Origin: Treponema sp. JC4
GTDB lineage: Bacteria > Spirochaetota > Spirochaetia > Treponematales > Treponemataceae
Assembly: GCF_000260795.1 (NCBI RefSeq)
Contig: NZ_AJGU01000001.1
Span: 1 to 64,000, forward strand
Direction of reading: 5' to 3'
DNA length: 64,000 nucleotides
The notes beneath the pieces are model-generated. The model saw only the letters and a program-made list of their open reading frames with translations. It was not told the DNA's origin and did no database searches. The position numbers and the translations under genes were made by a program. This document shows, one piece after another, positions 22,789 to 31,328 of this stretch (its first letter is position 1; each line of letters opens with the position of its first letter).

Positions 22789-24346
22789 GCTCAACTTCTC
22801 CTTCTGTTTTTTTCTGCTTCATCTTAAAGACAATTCCCATAATCTGAATTGCAATCAAAGGCATCATGGCAACCAGTGCAATTACTCCGAAAGATTCACT
22901 GCCGCCCGAACCTCCGCTCGCAGCTCCAATCGTAAAGGAAAGTACAAAAGTGGAGGTAAGAGGCCCCGATGCAACTCCGCCTGAATCAAAAGCAATTCCT
23001 GAAAACATAGCCGGGCAGAAAAGCATTAAAAGCATGGCAAGAAGGTAGCCCGGAATAAGCACAGACTTCAGGCTAAAGCCGCTGACAGCCCGCCAGAGGG
23101 CAATTCCAATTGCAATTGCCGTTCCCACCGAAAGAAAGACCAGCAGCATTTTTCGCTTGATTGTACCACCCGAAACCTGCTCCACCTGTTCGCTTAAAAC
23201 CCAGACCGCAGGCTCAGCGCAGACAATAATGGCGCCGAGAATTAAACCTGTTACAATCAAAAGTAAGTACCAGGCTCCTCCTGCGCTCAGTGCCTTCTGC
23301 CCAAGAATGCGTCCAAGTTCCGCTCCCGCATCAGAAAATCCGCCGTGAACTCCCAGCAGAAAAATTATCAGGCCGGTAAAAGAATAAATAAAACCAATTA
23401 CAATTCTTGTAACCTGTCTGGCAGTCATTTTCAAAAGCCAGATCTGAAAAATTACAAAAAGAGCAAAAATCGGAAGAATAGAAAAAAGCGCCTCGTGGAA
23501 AATTTCTCCAAATACGCTTGCAAAAGGCTTAAAAAGATTTCCTGTCAAAGATGATTCGGTGGCGGCTGCAAAATCAAGTGCCGTACAGTCACCCGCAATT
23601 TCCACACCACTTTCTGCAAGGGAAGCAGCCGCCCCCGCTGCCGCCTCCGAGCCTGCGGAAGATGTAAAGCTTACAATTCCATAAATTAAAACCGCAAGAA
23701 CAGGTCCTATGCTTGCAATTCCTGTAAGTCCAAAGCTGGAGTTTTCATCTTTAGAAGTCATTACGCGGGCAACACCAATTCCCAGTGACATAATGAAAGG
23801 AACTGTCATTGGTCCTGTTGTTGCTCCTCCCGAGTCAAAAGCGATTCCTATAAAGGCATTTGGAACAAAAAAGGAAACTGCAAAAAGAATTATGTAGGAA
23901 ATTAAAAGGGTTATTTTAAGTGGCAGTTTTAAAACCGTGCGTAAGAGGCCAATCATAATAAAAATGCCTACGCCGACTGCAATTGCAAAGGTGAAGCTGG
24001 TTTTATTTACAAAATGAAATACGCTTTTTACCTGGCTTCCGAATACCTGAATATCAGGTTCAGCGGCTGTTACAATAAAACCAATTACAAAGGCTGTTAT
24101 CAAAAGAAGGGGAAGGCTTTTTTTTGCTGTAAGTGCCGCGCCGGAACGCTCTCCCATGGGCTGAATGCTAAGGTCTACGCCAAGCAAAAAGAGGGTTAGC
24201 CCGAAAATCAAAAGAAGGCCGCTTATTACAAAGCGAAGCAGAAAAATTTTTTCCAGGGGGGCAACAGTAAGTCCCAGTGCCAGTACAATCAGAATGACCG
24301 GCAGAACTGAGACTGCTGTTTCTTTGAATTTGAATAATATATTCAT
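22781..24346 (-). CDS. DUF1538 membrane protein (putative transporter)
   Basis: The 521-residue protein has about 12 or more hydrophobic segments in two homologous halves. Each half carries AEPxxxVxxxQV (AEPDIQVFGSQV and AEPAVWVLSEQV) and an FDSGGxxxGP motif (FDSGGATTGPMTVPF and FDSGGVASGPLTSTF). This duplicated layout is characteristic of DUF1538 proteins, often found with PII-like regulators. The substrate is unknown. It follows mtnN by eight bases and overlaps the PII-like gene by eight, so all are in one operon with lspA. Confidence 0.85.
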   Translation of the reverse strand: MNILFKFKETAVSVLPVILIVLALGLTVAPLEKIFLLRFVISGLLLIFGLTLFLLGVDLSIQPMGERSGAALTAKKSLPLLLITAFVIGFIVTAAEPDIQVFGSQVKSVFHFVNKTSFTFAIAVGVGIFIMIGLLRTVLKLPLKITLLISYIILFAVSFFVPNAFIGIAFDSGGATTGPMTVPFIMSLGIGVARVMTSKDENSSFGLTGIASIGPVLAVLIYGIVSFTSSAGSEAAAGAAASLAESGVEIAGDCTALDFAAATESSLTGNLFKPFASVFGEIFHEALFSILPIFALFVIFQIWLLKMTARQVTRIVIGFIYSFTGLIIFLLGVHGGFSDAGAELGRILGQKALSAGGAWYLLLIVTGLILGAIIVCAEPAVWVLSEQVEQVSGGTIKRKMLLVFLSVGTAIAIGIALWRAVSGFSLKSVLIPGYLLAMLLMLFCPAMFSGIAFDSGGVASGPLTSTFVLSFTIGAASGGSGGSESFGVIALVAMMPLIAIQIMGIVFKMKQKKTEGEVEHV

Positions 24347-24354
24347 CTATTAAA

Positions 24355-25056
24355 TTAAATGAGTTTGATAAGCTCCAGAACAAGCTGAGCACTTGCTTCT
24401 GCTGCAGAATCCTCGTTGAAGTTGTAAGTATTTTCGCCTGCATCATCAGCCATGTCGCTCATACAGCGTAGAATAAGGAAAGGTACTTTGTTAAGAGTGC
24501 AGGCATGGGCAATAGCGGCTCCTTCCATTTCTACACAAAGAGGATTGAAAACTTCCTTAATATGATTTTTTACGGCTGAATCAGAAATAAACTGATCGCC
24601 GGAAGCAATTCTTCCCTGAAGAATTTTATGCTCGGCTGCGAATTTTGTATTTGCAAAGGCTTTTACAGCGGCGTCTGCCATTGTCTTGTCTGCTGTAAAA
24701 AATGGTTCCATTCCCGGAACCTGACCAGGTTTATAGCCAAAGAATTCAATATTCAGGTCGTGGTAAACAGCTTCTGTAGAGGCAACAAAGTCAAAAATCT
24801 TAAGTCCGCCGCCTGTTGCTCCGGCAATACCAGTATTGATGATTTTAGCAACACCGAATTTAAGGGCAAGTGCCTGAGCACAGAGAGCAGCGTTTACCTT
24901 TCCAACGCCACTTCTTACAATCACAAGATTCTTGCCGTTTATAGTGCCTTCAAAAAAAGTAAGTCCTGCAAAATCTGTACTTACCGGGTTTTCAAGTTTT
25001 GAACGGAGCATTTTTACTTCTGTTTCCATTGCTCCGATAATTCCAATTTTTGACAT
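24355..25056 (-). CDS. mtnN: 5'-methylthioadenosine/S-adenosylhomocysteine nucleosidase
   Basis: The enzyme cleaves MTA and SAH to adenine and a thioribose product, part of SAM by-product recycling. The 233-residue protein has IGIIGAMETEVKML with Glu13 as the catalytic-water Glu, RSGVGKVNA, ASGDQFI, VEMEGAAIAH and RCMSDMADD with the catalytic Asp. The start has TAGGAG upstream. It sits between a small membrane protein gene and DUF1538 in the lspA operon. Confidence 0.95.
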   Translation of the reverse strand: MSKIGIIGAMETEVKMLRSKLENPVSTDFAGLTFFEGTINGKNLVIVRSGVGKVNAALCAQALALKFGVAKIINTGIAGATGGGLKIFDFVASTEAVYHDLNIEFFGYKPGQVPGMEPFFTADKTMADAAVKAFANTKFAAEHKILQGRIASGDQFISDSAVKNHIKEVFNPLCVEMEGAAIAHACTLNKVPFLILRCMSDMADDAGENTYNFNEDSAAEASAQLVLELIKLI

Positions 25057-25065
25057 CTGAAACTC

Positions 25066-25443
25066 CTACTTCTTTCTTTTGATGAATTTATAGTGTTCAA
25101 TAGTAGTATCAAGCAGTTTTCCGCTTAAGTCAAACTTTGTTACAATAAATTTCATTGTGTATTTGTAGGCAAAAAATCCAAGTACAAGGCCGACAAAAAA
25201 TAAAATGAAGAAAGAAAGCTGAAGAATTGTTGGGCCGCTTTCGTCATTAATCTTTATAACCTTGAACATAATCATCAGGTCTGACCAGAGAAGAATACAA
25301 AGAATAATCAAAGTTTCAATAATCTGGATTAAAGTTGAAGCAAGAATAAAAATATTTGATGCCCGCTGCTTTTTGCGGTATTCAATTTTATCGTGCTTAC
25401 GGCGTTCAAGTTCTTCCGGTGAAAAATCTGCGTTTTCAATCAT
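25066..25443 (-). CDS. small membrane protein, two helices, unknown function
   Basis: The 125-residue protein has a charged N-terminus with EELERRKHDKIEYRKKQRAS and two hydrophobic segments (about residues 30-60 and 72-95). The C-terminus is basic and ends in KFIKRKK. No family recognised. The gene starts immediately after the lspA stop, with AGGAGA upstream, and is followed by mtnN. Confidence 0.65.
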   Translation of the reverse strand: MIENADFSPEELERRKHDKIEYRKKQRASNIFILASTLIQIIETLIILCILLWSDLMIMFKVIKINDESGPTILQLSFFILFFVGLVLGFFAYKYTMKFIVTKFDLSGKLLDTTIEHYKFIKRKK

Positions 25444-25968
25444 TTAGGCTGTCTCCTGTGTTTTCTTTTTTTCATTAAAAATAAATGATGCAAAAAGTAA
25501 AATTCCGCATACTACAACGGCAGCATCTGCAACGTTAAAGGTTGGCCAGCGTTCTAAGCCGAAAAGTCCGTAGAATTTTACATCAATAAAATCTACAACG
25601 CCTTCCGGGCGGAAAATGCGGTCAATAATGTTACCAAGGCCACCGCCTACAATTCCCATGATTGTCCAGCGCTGAAGCTGAGTAAAATCCTTGTTGCGGA
25701 AATAAACGCGGACAACAATTATTACCACTAAAAGCGGCATGAGGGAAAATACAAGCTGACGAAGGCGCTGTCCCCAGCTGGCACCCAGACTGAAGGCTAC
25801 ACCCTTATTTGAAACATGAATTATGCGGAGAAAATCTCCGAAAAACTGAGCTCCGATTGTGTAAGGGGGAATATTTTTTACAATCAGTATCTTTGTAATC
25901 TGGTCTAAAATAATTACAAGCAGGGCAAGTGATACAGGAATAAGCTTATTTTTTAATTCTTTTGTCAT
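25444..25968 (-). CDS. lspA: lipoprotein signal peptidase (SPase II)
   Basis: LspA cleaves prolipoproteins before the lipidated Cys. The 174-residue protein has four hydrophobic segments and the two catalytic Asp motifs: GNIIDRIF (Asp116) and FNVADAAV (Asp148). VSNKGVAFSLG is also family-typical. It would process the several lipoproteins encoded in this window. A TATATT hexamer lies exactly six bases before the ATG and no ribosome-binding site is close enough, so the mRNA is probably leaderless. Confidence 0.95.
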   Translation of the reverse strand: MTKELKNKLIPVSLALLVIILDQITKILIVKNIPPYTIGAQFFGDFLRIIHVSNKGVAFSLGASWGQRLRQLVFSLMPLLVVIIVVRVYFRNKDFTQLQRWTIMGIVGGGLGNIIDRIFRPEGVVDFIDVKFYGLFGLERWPTFNVADAAVVVCGILLFASFIFNEKKKTQETA

Positions 25969-25998
25969 AAGTTTAATATAACCTCTTTTTGCTTTACT

Positions 25999-26772
25999 TT
26001 AAAGTTTTGTCGGTAAATCAATAAAAATACATTCAATGTCAGTCTCTTTTTCAAGTTTTTCTTTTACAAGATTTACTCCAAGAGTTTCTGTCTGGTAGTG
26101 GCCGCCTGAAATCATGTTGATTCCACATTCTTCAACATAGTGGTAGAGTTCGTGGCTTGTTTCGCCAGTGATGTAGGCGTCAAGGCCAAGTTGGATTGCT
26201 GCCTCAACGTCTTCTGTGGCACCGCCAGAACAAACTCCAACCGTGCGGATTTCTTTTTTTCCAAAAGGAAGGATTGCCAGAGGTTTTTCTCCCGGCGCCA
26301 GGGCTTTTTTTGCCAGCTCTTCAACGGACACAGGAGCAGGAAGCTCTCCCCAGAGTCCTATTTCCATCCCGAGCCATTCAGCGAATCTTTGAACCTTTTC
26401 CAGATCCAGTCCGATACGCGCCGCAAGGCCGGCATTGTTTCCGTAAGGAATGTTTGCGTCCAGGGGAATGTGGTAGGCAATAAGGGCTAAATCATTGTTT
26501 ATAAAAGTAGAAATACGCTTGTAAAAGCTTCCTGTGATTGTCTGACAGCCGCCCCAGAAAAGTCCGTGGTGAACAAAAAGAGCATCGGCTCCCGCTTCTG
26601 CAGCAAGGCGGGCAGTAGCTTCGCAGGCATCAACTGCAAAGGCAACTTTCTTTATTTCTTTTTTATCAGGTTCTTTATTCTGAATCTGGATTCCGTTCAG
26701 CGAAACGTCACGGCTGAACTCTTCCTCTTTTAAAAATGCGTTGAAATAATCATTCAGCTGATTTAAGGTCAT
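25999..26772 (-). CDS. Nif3-like dinuclear metal centre protein
   Basis: I take ATG 26772 with AGGAG seven bases upstream; the TTG one codon earlier is less likely. The 257-residue protein has the family features: LNGIQIQN, FAVDACEATARLAAEAGADALFVHHGLFWGG with the paired His, AYHIPLDANIPYGNNAGLA, VGVCSGGATEDVEAA and ISGGHYQTETLGVN near the C-terminus. His and Glu/Asp in these segments bind two metals. The biochemical role of the family is unsettled. It overlaps the preceding membrane-protein gene by 23 bases. Confidence 0.88.
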   Translation of the reverse strand: MTLNQLNDYFNAFLKEEEFSRDVSLNGIQIQNKEPDKKEIKKVAFAVDACEATARLAAEAGADALFVHHGLFWGGCQTITGSFYKRISTFINNDLALIAYHIPLDANIPYGNNAGLAARIGLDLEKVQRFAEWLGMEIGLWGELPAPVSVEELAKKALAPGEKPLAILPFGKKEIRTVGVCSGGATEDVEAAIQLGLDAYITGETSHELYHYVEECGINMISGGHYQTETLGVNLVKEKLEKETDIECIFIDLPTKL

Positions 26773-27853
26773 CAAGTTTCTCCTTTGTTAAAATTGCAGC
26801 ACGCTTTGAATTATCGCCGCTTTTATCCCGGTCAATTTCAAAAACTGCTGCCAGAAGAGGATCTGTGTAGTCTACAAAACCGTAGCCAGCTGTCTTGTAA
26901 ACTGATGAATCAAGTTCATTCATATAGAAAAGACCTGCAATTTCTTCCGGGTGGGTTTTCTGATAATCCTGAATTGCAGTATTTGCCATAAAATCACTGG
27001 CAAGAATGTATTTTGTTTCTGGCGGGAATTTCTCCTTTAATAGCTTTAAAACGGCCTCGCATTCAAGGGAATAATTGTAGGTGTAAAATTCTGCCTGTGA
27101 ATTGAAGTAAAACTTGTCGCGCAGGCTTGCCACTATCATTCCAAAGCGGCGGAAAGACTTTTTATCAAAGAAATTGTGGAGCCAGAGACTGTCTTTGGTG
27201 TTTATGTCCGAGCTGATAACTGTATAACCAAGTTGAGCCAGCTGCAGGAGATAGGGTATATAATGGTAAGTTTCTGCCCTTTTATCCGGAAAGAATACAA
27301 AAACCGGCGTTTGTAAGAGATTTTGCGAGTTAATGACTGAATAATCCCCCGGCGCCGAAGGCGTTTTTTCATCCTTTATAAAAGTATGAAGTGCCAGATT
27401 TGTCTTCTGCAGGGGAGATGCTTCTGTAAAGCCGCTTCTGAAATCACCGGTATAACGTTCTGTGCTTATTTTGATGTTGGGTGCGCTTGTGTTTACGTGG
27501 CGGTTTGTAAGCGGAGTTGAAGGGGCAAAATAAATCAAAAATACAAGACTTGCGGCGCTTATAAGGGTTGTTGAAATTGCCCATATGTACATTCTTACGG
27601 TGTAGTGGTCAACGTAGAGGCGTTCAAAATAGCGGTAAAGGGCGTGGAAGTTGGAAAGCAAAACCAGAAGGGCGAGCACGAACCCCAGGCCTGTAAAAAT
27701 ATCAAAGCCCCAGGAAACAATCTGAAAAATGGAAAGGATAAAGGCGACTGGTGAAAGCAGTACGATGGAGTCTTTGCGCTGTTCTACAAAAAAAACGCGG
27801 CCGTTGGTTATAAGCAATAGTAAGAAGATAAGGAATTCACCGGAAGTTTTCAT
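26750..27853 (-). CDS. membrane protein with a C-terminal alpha/beta-hydrolase-like region, unknown
   Basis: I start at ATG 27853 (MKTSGEFLIFLLLL). A longer frame begins inside the R2 repeat and its first 23 residues are probably not translated. The 367 residues hold about four hydrophobic helices in the first 150, then a soluble part with TPVFVFFPDKRAETYHYIPYLLQLAQLGYTVIS. That resembles a hydrolase core strand-helix, but I see no clear catalytic GxSxG. No family can be named. It is transcribed toward nif3, with which it overlaps, and is divergent from dnaX. Confidence 0.6.
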   Translation of the reverse strand: MKTSGEFLIFLLLLITNGRVFFVEQRKDSIVLLSPVAFILSIFQIVSWGFDIFTGLGFVLALLVLLSNFHALYRYFERLYVDHYTVRMYIWAISTTLISAASLVFLIYFAPSTPLTNRHVNTSAPNIKISTERYTGDFRSGFTEASPLQKTNLALHTFIKDEKTPSAPGDYSVINSQNLLQTPVFVFFPDKRAETYHYIPYLLQLAQLGYTVISSDINTKDSLWLHNFFDKKSFRRFGMIVASLRDKFYFNSQAEFYTYNYSLECEAVLKLLKEKFPPETKYILASDFMANTAIQDYQKTHPEEIAGLFYMNELDSSVYKTAGYGFVDYTDPLLAAVFEIDRDKSGDNSKRAAILTKEKLDDLKSAE

Positions 27854-27890
27854 AAGTACATAATATAGTAAATGATTAAAAGCGACTACT

Positions 27891-28042
27891 AAAAATGCTT
27901 CCGGTCGCAGAGCCTGCTTCAAAACCGCGCAATAATGCGCTACACGTTGTTTGTGGTTTAGAAACTATTTGACTGGCCGCTTTCGCGACCGCCACAAACA
28001 AAGTGTTTTTGAATCACGCTCTGCTCCCTTGCGCATTTTTTG
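27891..28042. repeat. large imperfect palindrome, family R2 (copy C)
   Basis: Lies between the divergent membrane-protein gene and dnaX. GTTTGTGG (27949-27956) pairs with CCACAAAC (27992-27999). The inner hairpin is GGCCGC/GCGACC, and the ends are AAAAATGC and GCATTTTTT. It shares the CAAAACCGCGC...GCGCTACAC core with copies A, B and D. Confidence 0.85.
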
Positions 28043-28064
28043 CCTACATATTTATTACTTCTCT

Positions 28065-28092
28065 TTGCACCTTTCAGAAATTCCTCTATAAT
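28065..28092 (+). promoter_or_regulatory. promoter of dnaX
   Basis: TTGCAC (28065-28070), 16-base spacer, perfect TATAAT (28087-28092), then six bases and the ATG. The start site would coincide with the ATG. Confidence 0.7.
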
Positions 28093-28098
28093 AAATTC

Positions 28099-30312
28099 AT
28101 GTCTTACGAAGTAACAGCTACAAGAAGGAGGCCGCAGAAACTTGGCGATTTGGTTGGTCAGGAATTTGTTGCCGAAACTTTAAGAAATTCAATACTGTCC
28201 GGAAAAATTGCTCATGCTTATCTCTTTTCCGGCCCGCGCGGATGTGGAAAAACTTCTACTGCGCGTATCCTTGCAAAGGCTCTTAACTGCCAGAACGGAC
28301 CTACTCCAGATCCTTGCTGCCAGTGTTCGGCTTGTCAGGAAATTACAAAAGGTTCAAGCCTTGATGTTATAGAAATCGATGGTGCGTCAAACACCAGTGT
28401 AGAAAATATCCGTCAGATTAAGGATGAAGTTCTCTTCCCTCCAAGCAACTGCCGTTATAAGATTTACATAATCGACGAAGTCCACATGCTTTCGACTTCG
28501 GCATTTAACGCGCTGCTTAAAACTATTGAAGAGCCGCCTCCATACGTAATCTTTATTTTTGCTACTACTGAACTTCAGAAGGTTCCGGCTACAATTAAGT
28601 CCCGCTGCCAGCAGTTCAACTTCCGCCTTGTTGCAATCGACAAGGTAAAGGAATGCCTTGCACAGGCTGCCGCAGAACTTAATATTCAGGCTGATGACGA
28701 AGCCCTTTTCTGGATTGCCCGCGAATCTACCGGCTCAATGCGCGACGCCTACACTTTGTTCGACCAGGTTGTTGCCTTCAGTGACGGTCACATTACTTAC
28801 GAAAAAATCCGCGATAAGCTTGGCCTTGTTGGAATTGAGCGCCTTAATAGTCTTTTTGAAGCCTGCGCAAAAAATCAGGCAGATGCTGTAATTAATCTTC
28901 TTGATGAATTCTTGCAGGGCGGTATTTCTATTGAGCAGCTTATTTCTAACTGTGCAGATTATCTTCGCTCCCTTCTTTTGATTAAGAGCGGAGTTACTAA
29001 AGAATCTCTTTTGGGAAATTCTCCTGAGCGTTACAGCCGCGAGGTGCTTACAGCCTGGAACAATATTCAGATTGAGCGCGCCCTCAGCATTTTCCTTCAG
29101 CTTTACCGCGATATCCGCTATTCTCTTAGTCCTCGTTACGAGCTTGAACTTGCCTTCAGCCGTCTCTGCTGGATTGGTCAGTATGTTTCTAACATGGAAG
29201 TAAAAAAGGCAATTGATGCGGCACAGGCTCTTTTAGCAGGTGCTCCTCTTGCATCTTCCCCTGTGAATGTTCAGCCTTCTCAGACCAATCAGCAGAAGAT
29301 GATGAGTTTTGCACAGCCGCAGGTGCCTTCCCAGGCTGCTGCGGCTCCACAAACTCCAGTTCAGCCTGCTCAGGCTCAAACTCAAGCGGCTGCGCAAAAT
29401 TTTCAGAACGCGCAGGGCAGTCAGCCTGTAAATGGCAGCGGCTCTTCAATTCCGCACGGGCTTCCACGCCTTTCCATGCTGGATAATGCACCGGAAGAAG
29501 ATTATCCGGAGGATGATACCGGCGGGGGCGGGGCTCCAGAGGGAGAGCAAAACCCTTTTTCTAATGGCGGTTTTAGTTCATTGCCGCCTGAACAAACAAT
29601 GGACAAGGCAGATGAACAGCCAAAAGAGCTTGATGAGCGCTTAAAAATTAACGTTTCTTCTCAAACAATTCAGATTCAGCCGGATCAGGTTATTTCTGCG
29701 GCAGAGTCTGAAGGCAATTTTGGCTATTCTTTTAATCCTGACGACCCTAACGATGCTCAGCTTGATGCAGAAGCAGAGCTTGGTGATGATAACTGGTCCA
29801 ATGTGGACGAGCCGCCACCAGAAGCCTATTACGGCGAAGAATTTGACGAGGGCCCGGGGGCAGGTTTTGCCCCGCAGAATCCTTTTGGGCCTCAGACTGT
29901 GGCTGCAAGCGGAACTGGGGCAGCGGGCAATAATCAGATTGTTACGGCTTCCGGACCGGTAGCGCTTTCTAACTTCCGCGAAAACGTGATTCAGAGCCTT
30001 TCGACCAGGGACGGTTTTGCTGCATCGACTTTGCAGAAGACCTCGGACTGGAGATTGGGGAACTCTCAGGGTAGCGGCGACCGCAGCGTAATCATCATTC
30101 AGGCTGATTTGTATTCTGAGTATGATATTTCGATTTTTAAGCAGAAAGAAGCAGTTATTAATGCGGAACTTTCCTCAGCTGCGGGTTCTTCTGTTGTACT
30201 CCAGGTTGAGCTAAAAAAAATGGAGACAGCCGCTGCTCAGGTAAAAAAGGAAATTCCACCTCAGGTAAAACTTTTAGTAGATATTTTTAAGGGAACTTTA
30301 ATAGGGCGCTAA
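28099..30312 (+). CDS. dnaX: DNA polymerase III tau/gamma subunit (DnaX)
   Basis: DnaX is the clamp-loader ATPase of the replicase. From ATG 28099 the protein has 737 residues; an upstream in-frame start would run through the promoter. N-terminal motifs are typical: GPRGCGKTSTARILAKALNC (Walker A), the zinc-binding CQNGPTPDPCCQCSAC, IIDEVHMLSTSAFNALLKTIEEPP (Walker B) and IKSRCQQFNF (arginine-finger region). After about residue 385 a long Ala/Gln/Pro-rich linker and an acidic stretch precede a C-terminal domain. No ribosome-binding site is visible, and TATAAT lies six bases before the ATG. ybaB and recR follow as an operon. Confidence 0.95.
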   Translation: MSYEVTATRRRPQKLGDLVGQEFVAETLRNSILSGKIAHAYLFSGPRGCGKTSTARILAKALNCQNGPTPDPCCQCSACQEITKGSSLDVIEIDGASNTSVENIRQIKDEVLFPPSNCRYKIYIIDEVHMLSTSAFNALLKTIEEPPPYVIFIFATTELQKVPATIKSRCQQFNFRLVAIDKVKECLAQAAAELNIQADDEALFWIARESTGSMRDAYTLFDQVVAFSDGHITYEKIRDKLGLVGIERLNSLFEACAKNQADAVINLLDEFLQGGISIEQLISNCADYLRSLLLIKSGVTKESLLGNSPERYSREVLTAWNNIQIERALSIFLQLYRDIRYSLSPRYELELAFSRLCWIGQYVSNMEVKKAIDAAQALLAGAPLASSPVNVQPSQTNQQKMMSFAQPQVPSQAAAAPQTPVQPAQAQTQAAAQNFQNAQGSQPVNGSGSSIPHGLPRLSMLDNAPEEDYPEDDTGGGGAPEGEQNPFSNGGFSSLPPEQTMDKADEQPKELDERLKINVSSQTIQIQPDQVISAAESEGNFGYSFNPDDPNDAQLDAEAELGDDNWSNVDEPPPEAYYGEEFDEGPGAGFAPQNPFGPQTVAASGTGAAGNNQIVTASGPVALSNFRENVIQSLSTRDGFAASTLQKTSDWRLGNSQGSGDRSVIIIQADLYSEYDISIFKQKEAVINAELSSAAGSSVVLQVELKKMETAAAQVKKEIPPQVKLLVDIFKGTLIGR

Positions 30313-30329
30313 GGCCCAGGAAGGTAAAA

Positions 30330-30641
30330 ATGAATCCATTTGATATTTTGAAAAACGCAGGTCAGATTAAACAGCAGGGCGAAAAGCTTCAACAGGAGCT
30401 TGCCCAGATTACAGCTGAAGGTTCATCCGGCGGAAGAATGGTAACCATCACTTTGAACGGAAAGTTTGAAATGAAGGGCATTAAGCTTGATCCGATTTGT
30501 GTTGATAACCGCGATGTGGGCATGCTGGAAGATTTGATTGTAGCGGCTCATAAAAACGCAATGGATAATATTCAGGAACAGATTAAAGAAAGAACATCTT
30601 CTCTGCTTGGCGGCCTTGATTTAGGCGCTTTGGGATTATAA
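30330..30641 (+). CDS. YbaB/EbfC nucleoid-associated DNA-binding protein
   Basis: The 103-residue protein matches the YbaB family: a helical N-terminus with LKNAGQIKQQGEKLQQELAQ, a beta strand segment VTITLNGKFEMKGIKLDP, and C-terminal DLIVAAHKNAMDNIQEQIKE. The Borrelia homologue EbfC binds DNA as a dimer with a tweezer-like shape. The dnaX-ybaB-recR order is conserved in many bacteria. AGGAAGG precedes the start. Confidence 0.93.
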   Translation: MNPFDILKNAGQIKQQGEKLQQELAQITAEGSSGGRMVTITLNGKFEMKGIKLDPICVDNRDVGMLEDLIVAAHKNAMDNIQEQIKERTSSLLGGLDLGALGL

Positions 30642-31258
30642 TGAGCACTTTTGACGACTTAACAAATAATTTTTCGCGTCTTCCGGGAATCGGAAAAAAA
30701 TCTGCAGTACGCATTGTAAACTGGCTTTTGAAGCAGGATGGCGCTTACGTGCAGAAGTTTGCCCAGAATCTTGGAGTGCTGCAGGAGAGGGTTAAGCCCT
30801 GTAGGCTCTGCGGCACCTGGACGGAATCTGATACCTGCCCGATTTGTTCAGACCCGCTTAGAGATTCTTCCATTATTTGTGTTGTTGAGCAGCCCCAGGA
30901 TGTTTCTACAATAGAAGCTTACGGGGAATTTAAGGGGCTCTATCACGTGCTGGGCGGTTTGATTAAGCCGCTGGAGGGAATCGGGCCTGCTCAGCTGGCA
31001 ATTGCACCCCTTCTGGACAGAATCCGCGATGGAAGTGTCAGCGAAGTTATTGTGGCAACAAATCCGACGGTGGAAGGAGATACAACTGCCCTTTATCTGA
31101 ATAAACTGATTATGGAGCTGGGAGTTTTACCTGCTGGCGGTGGACGTGATAAAATTAAAGTAACCCGCCTTGCTACCGGAATTCCTGTTGGCGGCGACCT
31201 TGAATACATCGATAAGAGAACATTATCTTTAAGTTTTAGGGGACGAAGCGAATTTTAG
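30641..31258 (+). CDS. recR: recombination protein RecR
   Basis: RecR acts with RecO (and RecF) to load RecA at gaps. The 205-residue protein has the helix-hairpin-helix LPGIGKKSAVRIVNWLL, the zinc finger CRLCGTWTESDTCPIC, and the Toprim domain starting ICVVEQPQDVSTIEAYGEFKGLYHVLGG. The ATG overlaps the last base of the ybaB stop (TAATG), so the two are coupled. Confidence 0.96.
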   Translation: MSTFDDLTNNFSRLPGIGKKSAVRIVNWLLKQDGAYVQKFAQNLGVLQERVKPCRLCGTWTESDTCPICSDPLRDSSIICVVEQPQDVSTIEAYGEFKGLYHVLGGLIKPLEGIGPAQLAIAPLLDRIRDGSVSEVIVATNPTVEGDTTALYLNKLIMELGVLPAGGGRDKIKVTRLATGIPVGGDLEYIDKRTLSLSFRGRSEF

Positions 31259-31269
31259 CGAAAAATAAT

Positions 31270-31298
31270 TTGCTTTAACAGATTTTTCTTATTATAAT
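31270..31298 (+). promoter_or_regulatory. promoter of the STAS gene
   Basis: TTGCTT (31270-31275), 17-base spacer, TATAAT (31293-31298). The gene at 31329 has its own AAGGA ribosome-binding site. Confidence 0.7.
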
Positions 31299-31328
31299 TT
31301 TAAATACAAAAATTCGGAAGGAAAATTT

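Noticed and set aside
27854-27922. Longer N-terminus for the membrane protein at 26750
   Set aside because: The extra residues come from the R2 repeat and precede the first hydrophobic helix.
28003-28098. Upstream start for dnaX (in-frame extension of 32 residues)
   Set aside because: The extension runs through the R2 repeat and the predicted promoter; ATG 28099 starts the conserved N-terminus.
30205-30235. A8 run near the end of dnaX as a tau/gamma slippage site
   Set aside because: It lies about 30 codons from the stop, so slippage would give nearly full-length protein rather than gamma.
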